A DNA stretch of 64,000 nucleotides, from assembly GCF_014904745.1 (NCBI RefSeq), contig NZ_JACZCS010000014.1:248001-312000 (forward strand), given 5' to 3'. The notes below the pieces were generated by a model, which was given only the letters and a program-made list of their open reading frames with translations, was not told the DNA's origin and made no database searches. Numbering within the stretch: position 1 is the stretch's first letter; every line of letters starts with the position of its first letter. The stretch comes from Oricola nitratireducens. GTDB lineage: Bacteria > Pseudomonadota > Alphaproteobacteria > Rhizobiales > Rhizobiaceae. This document shows positions 62,884 to 64,000 of the stretch, in pieces. The position numbers and the translations under genes are program-made.

Positions 62884-64000
62884 CTAGCTCGCCTCGCGCA
62901 GTTCCTCGGCCTGTTGAAGGTCGACGGAGACGAGCTGCGAGACCCCCTGCTCGGCCATAGTCACGCCAAACAACCGGTCCATGCGCGCCATGGTGATCGG
63001 GTTGTGGGTGATGATGACGAAGCGCGTGTCGGTGTCCTTCGCCATCTGGTCCATCAGGTTGCAGAACCGCTCGACATTGTGGTCGTCGAGCGGTGCGTCG
63101 ACCTCGTCCAGCACGCAGATCGGCGCCGGGTTGGTCAGGAACACCGCGAAGATCAGCGCCATCGCCGTCAGGGCCTGTTCGCCGCCCGAGAGCAGCGTCA
63201 TGGTCTGCGGCTTCTTGCCGGGCGGGCGGGCGACGATTTCGAGCCCCGCCTCCAGCGGATCCTCGCTCTCGATCAGTTGCAGGTCGGCGGTGCCGCCGCC
63301 AAAGAGATGGGTAAATAGCCGCTTGAAGTGGCCGTTGACGACATCGAAGGCCTCCAGCAGCCGTTCGCGACCCTCGCGGTTCAGGCTGGAAATGGCGGAG
63401 CGCAGCTCGCGGATCGCATCGATCACGTCATCGCGTTCCCTGACGAGGTTTTCCAGACGCTCGACCAGTTCGCTCTGTTCCTCCTCGGCGCGCAGGTTCA
63501 CCGCGCCGAGCCGTTCGCGCTCTATTTTCAGCCGCTCCAGACGGCGCTCGATGGCGTCGACATCCGGCATGGTTGCGTCAGGCGCAAGGCCCGACAGTTT
63601 CAGCGCCTCGTGCGGCGCGCAGTTCAGGGCCTCGCGGATGCGGGCTTCGACTTCCTTGCGCCGCTCGGCAGAGGCGGTCAGGCGTTCTTCGGCGCGGGCA
63701 CGCTCCTCGCGGGCTCCGGACAGCGCCGTGATCGAGTCGGTGGCGGCCTTGTCGGCCTCGCGCGCCGCGGTCTCCGCGAGCGCCAGCCGGTCGCCTGTTT
63801 CCTTGCGCGCCTGTTCCGCGGCCTCGATCTCGCGCACCAGTTCGCGGCGGCGCACCGGCATCTCGTCCGGCGCATCCTCCAGCGCGGCCAGTTCCTTCGC
63901 CGTCTCCTCGCGACGCGCGGACAGCACGGCGATCTGCTTGTCGGCGTTTTCGCCGCGCGAGATCCAGTTGGCGCGTTCGGAGCGCAGGGATACGAGGCGG
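62884..64000 (-). CDS. smc: Chromosome segregation ATPase SMC, C-terminal part (N-terminus outside window)
   Basis: About 372 codons run from the right edge to the stop. A long charged coiled coil leads to the C-terminal ATPase lobe: the signature [19 protein letters not shown], Walker [17 protein letters not shown], and [12 protein letters not shown]. The hinge and N-terminal Walker A lie beyond the window. It condenses and segregates the chromosome. About 160 bases with no clear feature separate it from ppdK. Confidence 0.95.
   Translation of the reverse strand, partial: RLVSLRSERANWISRGENADKQIAVLSARREETAKELAALEDAPDEMPVRRRELVREIEAAEQARKETGDRLALAETAAREADKAATDSITALSGAREERARAEERLTASAERRKEVEARIREALNCAPHEALKLSGLAPDATMPDVDAIERRLERLKIERERLGAVNLRAEEEQSELVERLENLVRERDDVIDAIRELRSAISSLNREGRERLLEAFDVVNGHFKRLFTHLFGGGTADLQLIESEDPLEAGLEIVARPPGKKPQTMTLLSGGEQALTAMALIFAVFLTNPAPICVLDEVDAPLDDHNVERFCNLMDQMAKDTDTRFVIITHNPITMARMDRLFGVTMAEQGVSQLVSVDLQQAEELREAS

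Overview
The window looks like chromosomal DNA of a GC-rich alphaproteobacterium, most likely Hyphomicrobiales (Rhizobiales). The grounds are the base composition and the housekeeping tail: an xdhAB-uraD-uraH-allA-puuE purine catabolic block, bioY, a DUF1499 protein, ppdK and smc. No 16S or other taxonomic marker is present, so the assignment is an inference.

Layout. 1-2.7 kb: a CapD/WbpM-type sugar dehydratase running off the left edge, a tRNA-Gln(TTG) and a small exported protein. 2.8-5.9 kb: a serralysin-type RTX metalloprotease whose C-terminus holds three 465-bp tandem repeats. 6.2-48.1 kb: a roughly 42-kb surface-polysaccharide island. 48.1-48.5 kb: a decayed second copy of uraH-uraD. 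48.7-50.8 kb: a GT25/O-antigen-ligase fusion. 50.8-57.6 kb: purine catabolism and biotin uptake on the minus strand. 57.7-64 kb: housekeeping genes, ending inside smc.

The island has enzymes for GDP-D-glycero-D-manno-heptose (hddA, gmhA, gmhB, hddC) and possible 6-deoxy derivatives of it (GMD-like and GMER-like epimerases). It also has a UDP-GlcNAc 2-epimerase, a nonulosonate-like branch (NeuB-family synthase, CMP-sugar synthetase, SDR, full-length transketolase), many glycosyltransferases, two sulfotransferases and several methyltransferases. A phosphoglycosyl transferase fused to an epimerase probably starts the chain. Together they suggest a heavily decorated (methylated, probably sulfated) capsule or O-antigen-like polymer.

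Export is the most unusual part. One ABC pair at 22.6-24.1 kb has intact ATPase motifs but no C-terminal substrate-binding domain. A second pair at 33.2-36.0 kb has a Wzt-like subunit that has lost every catalytic motif, yet keeps the fold and a long C-terminal domain, and is translationally coupled to its own permease. The two sets could form one asymmetric exporter in which a pseudo-ATPase carries the substrate-recognition domain.

Signs of modular evolution include a 24-codon epimerase relic between two methyltransferase genes that share their 5' ends, several gene fusions, a phage-tail-like DUF2793 gene inside the island, and the uraH-uraD relic where the island meets the core chromosome.
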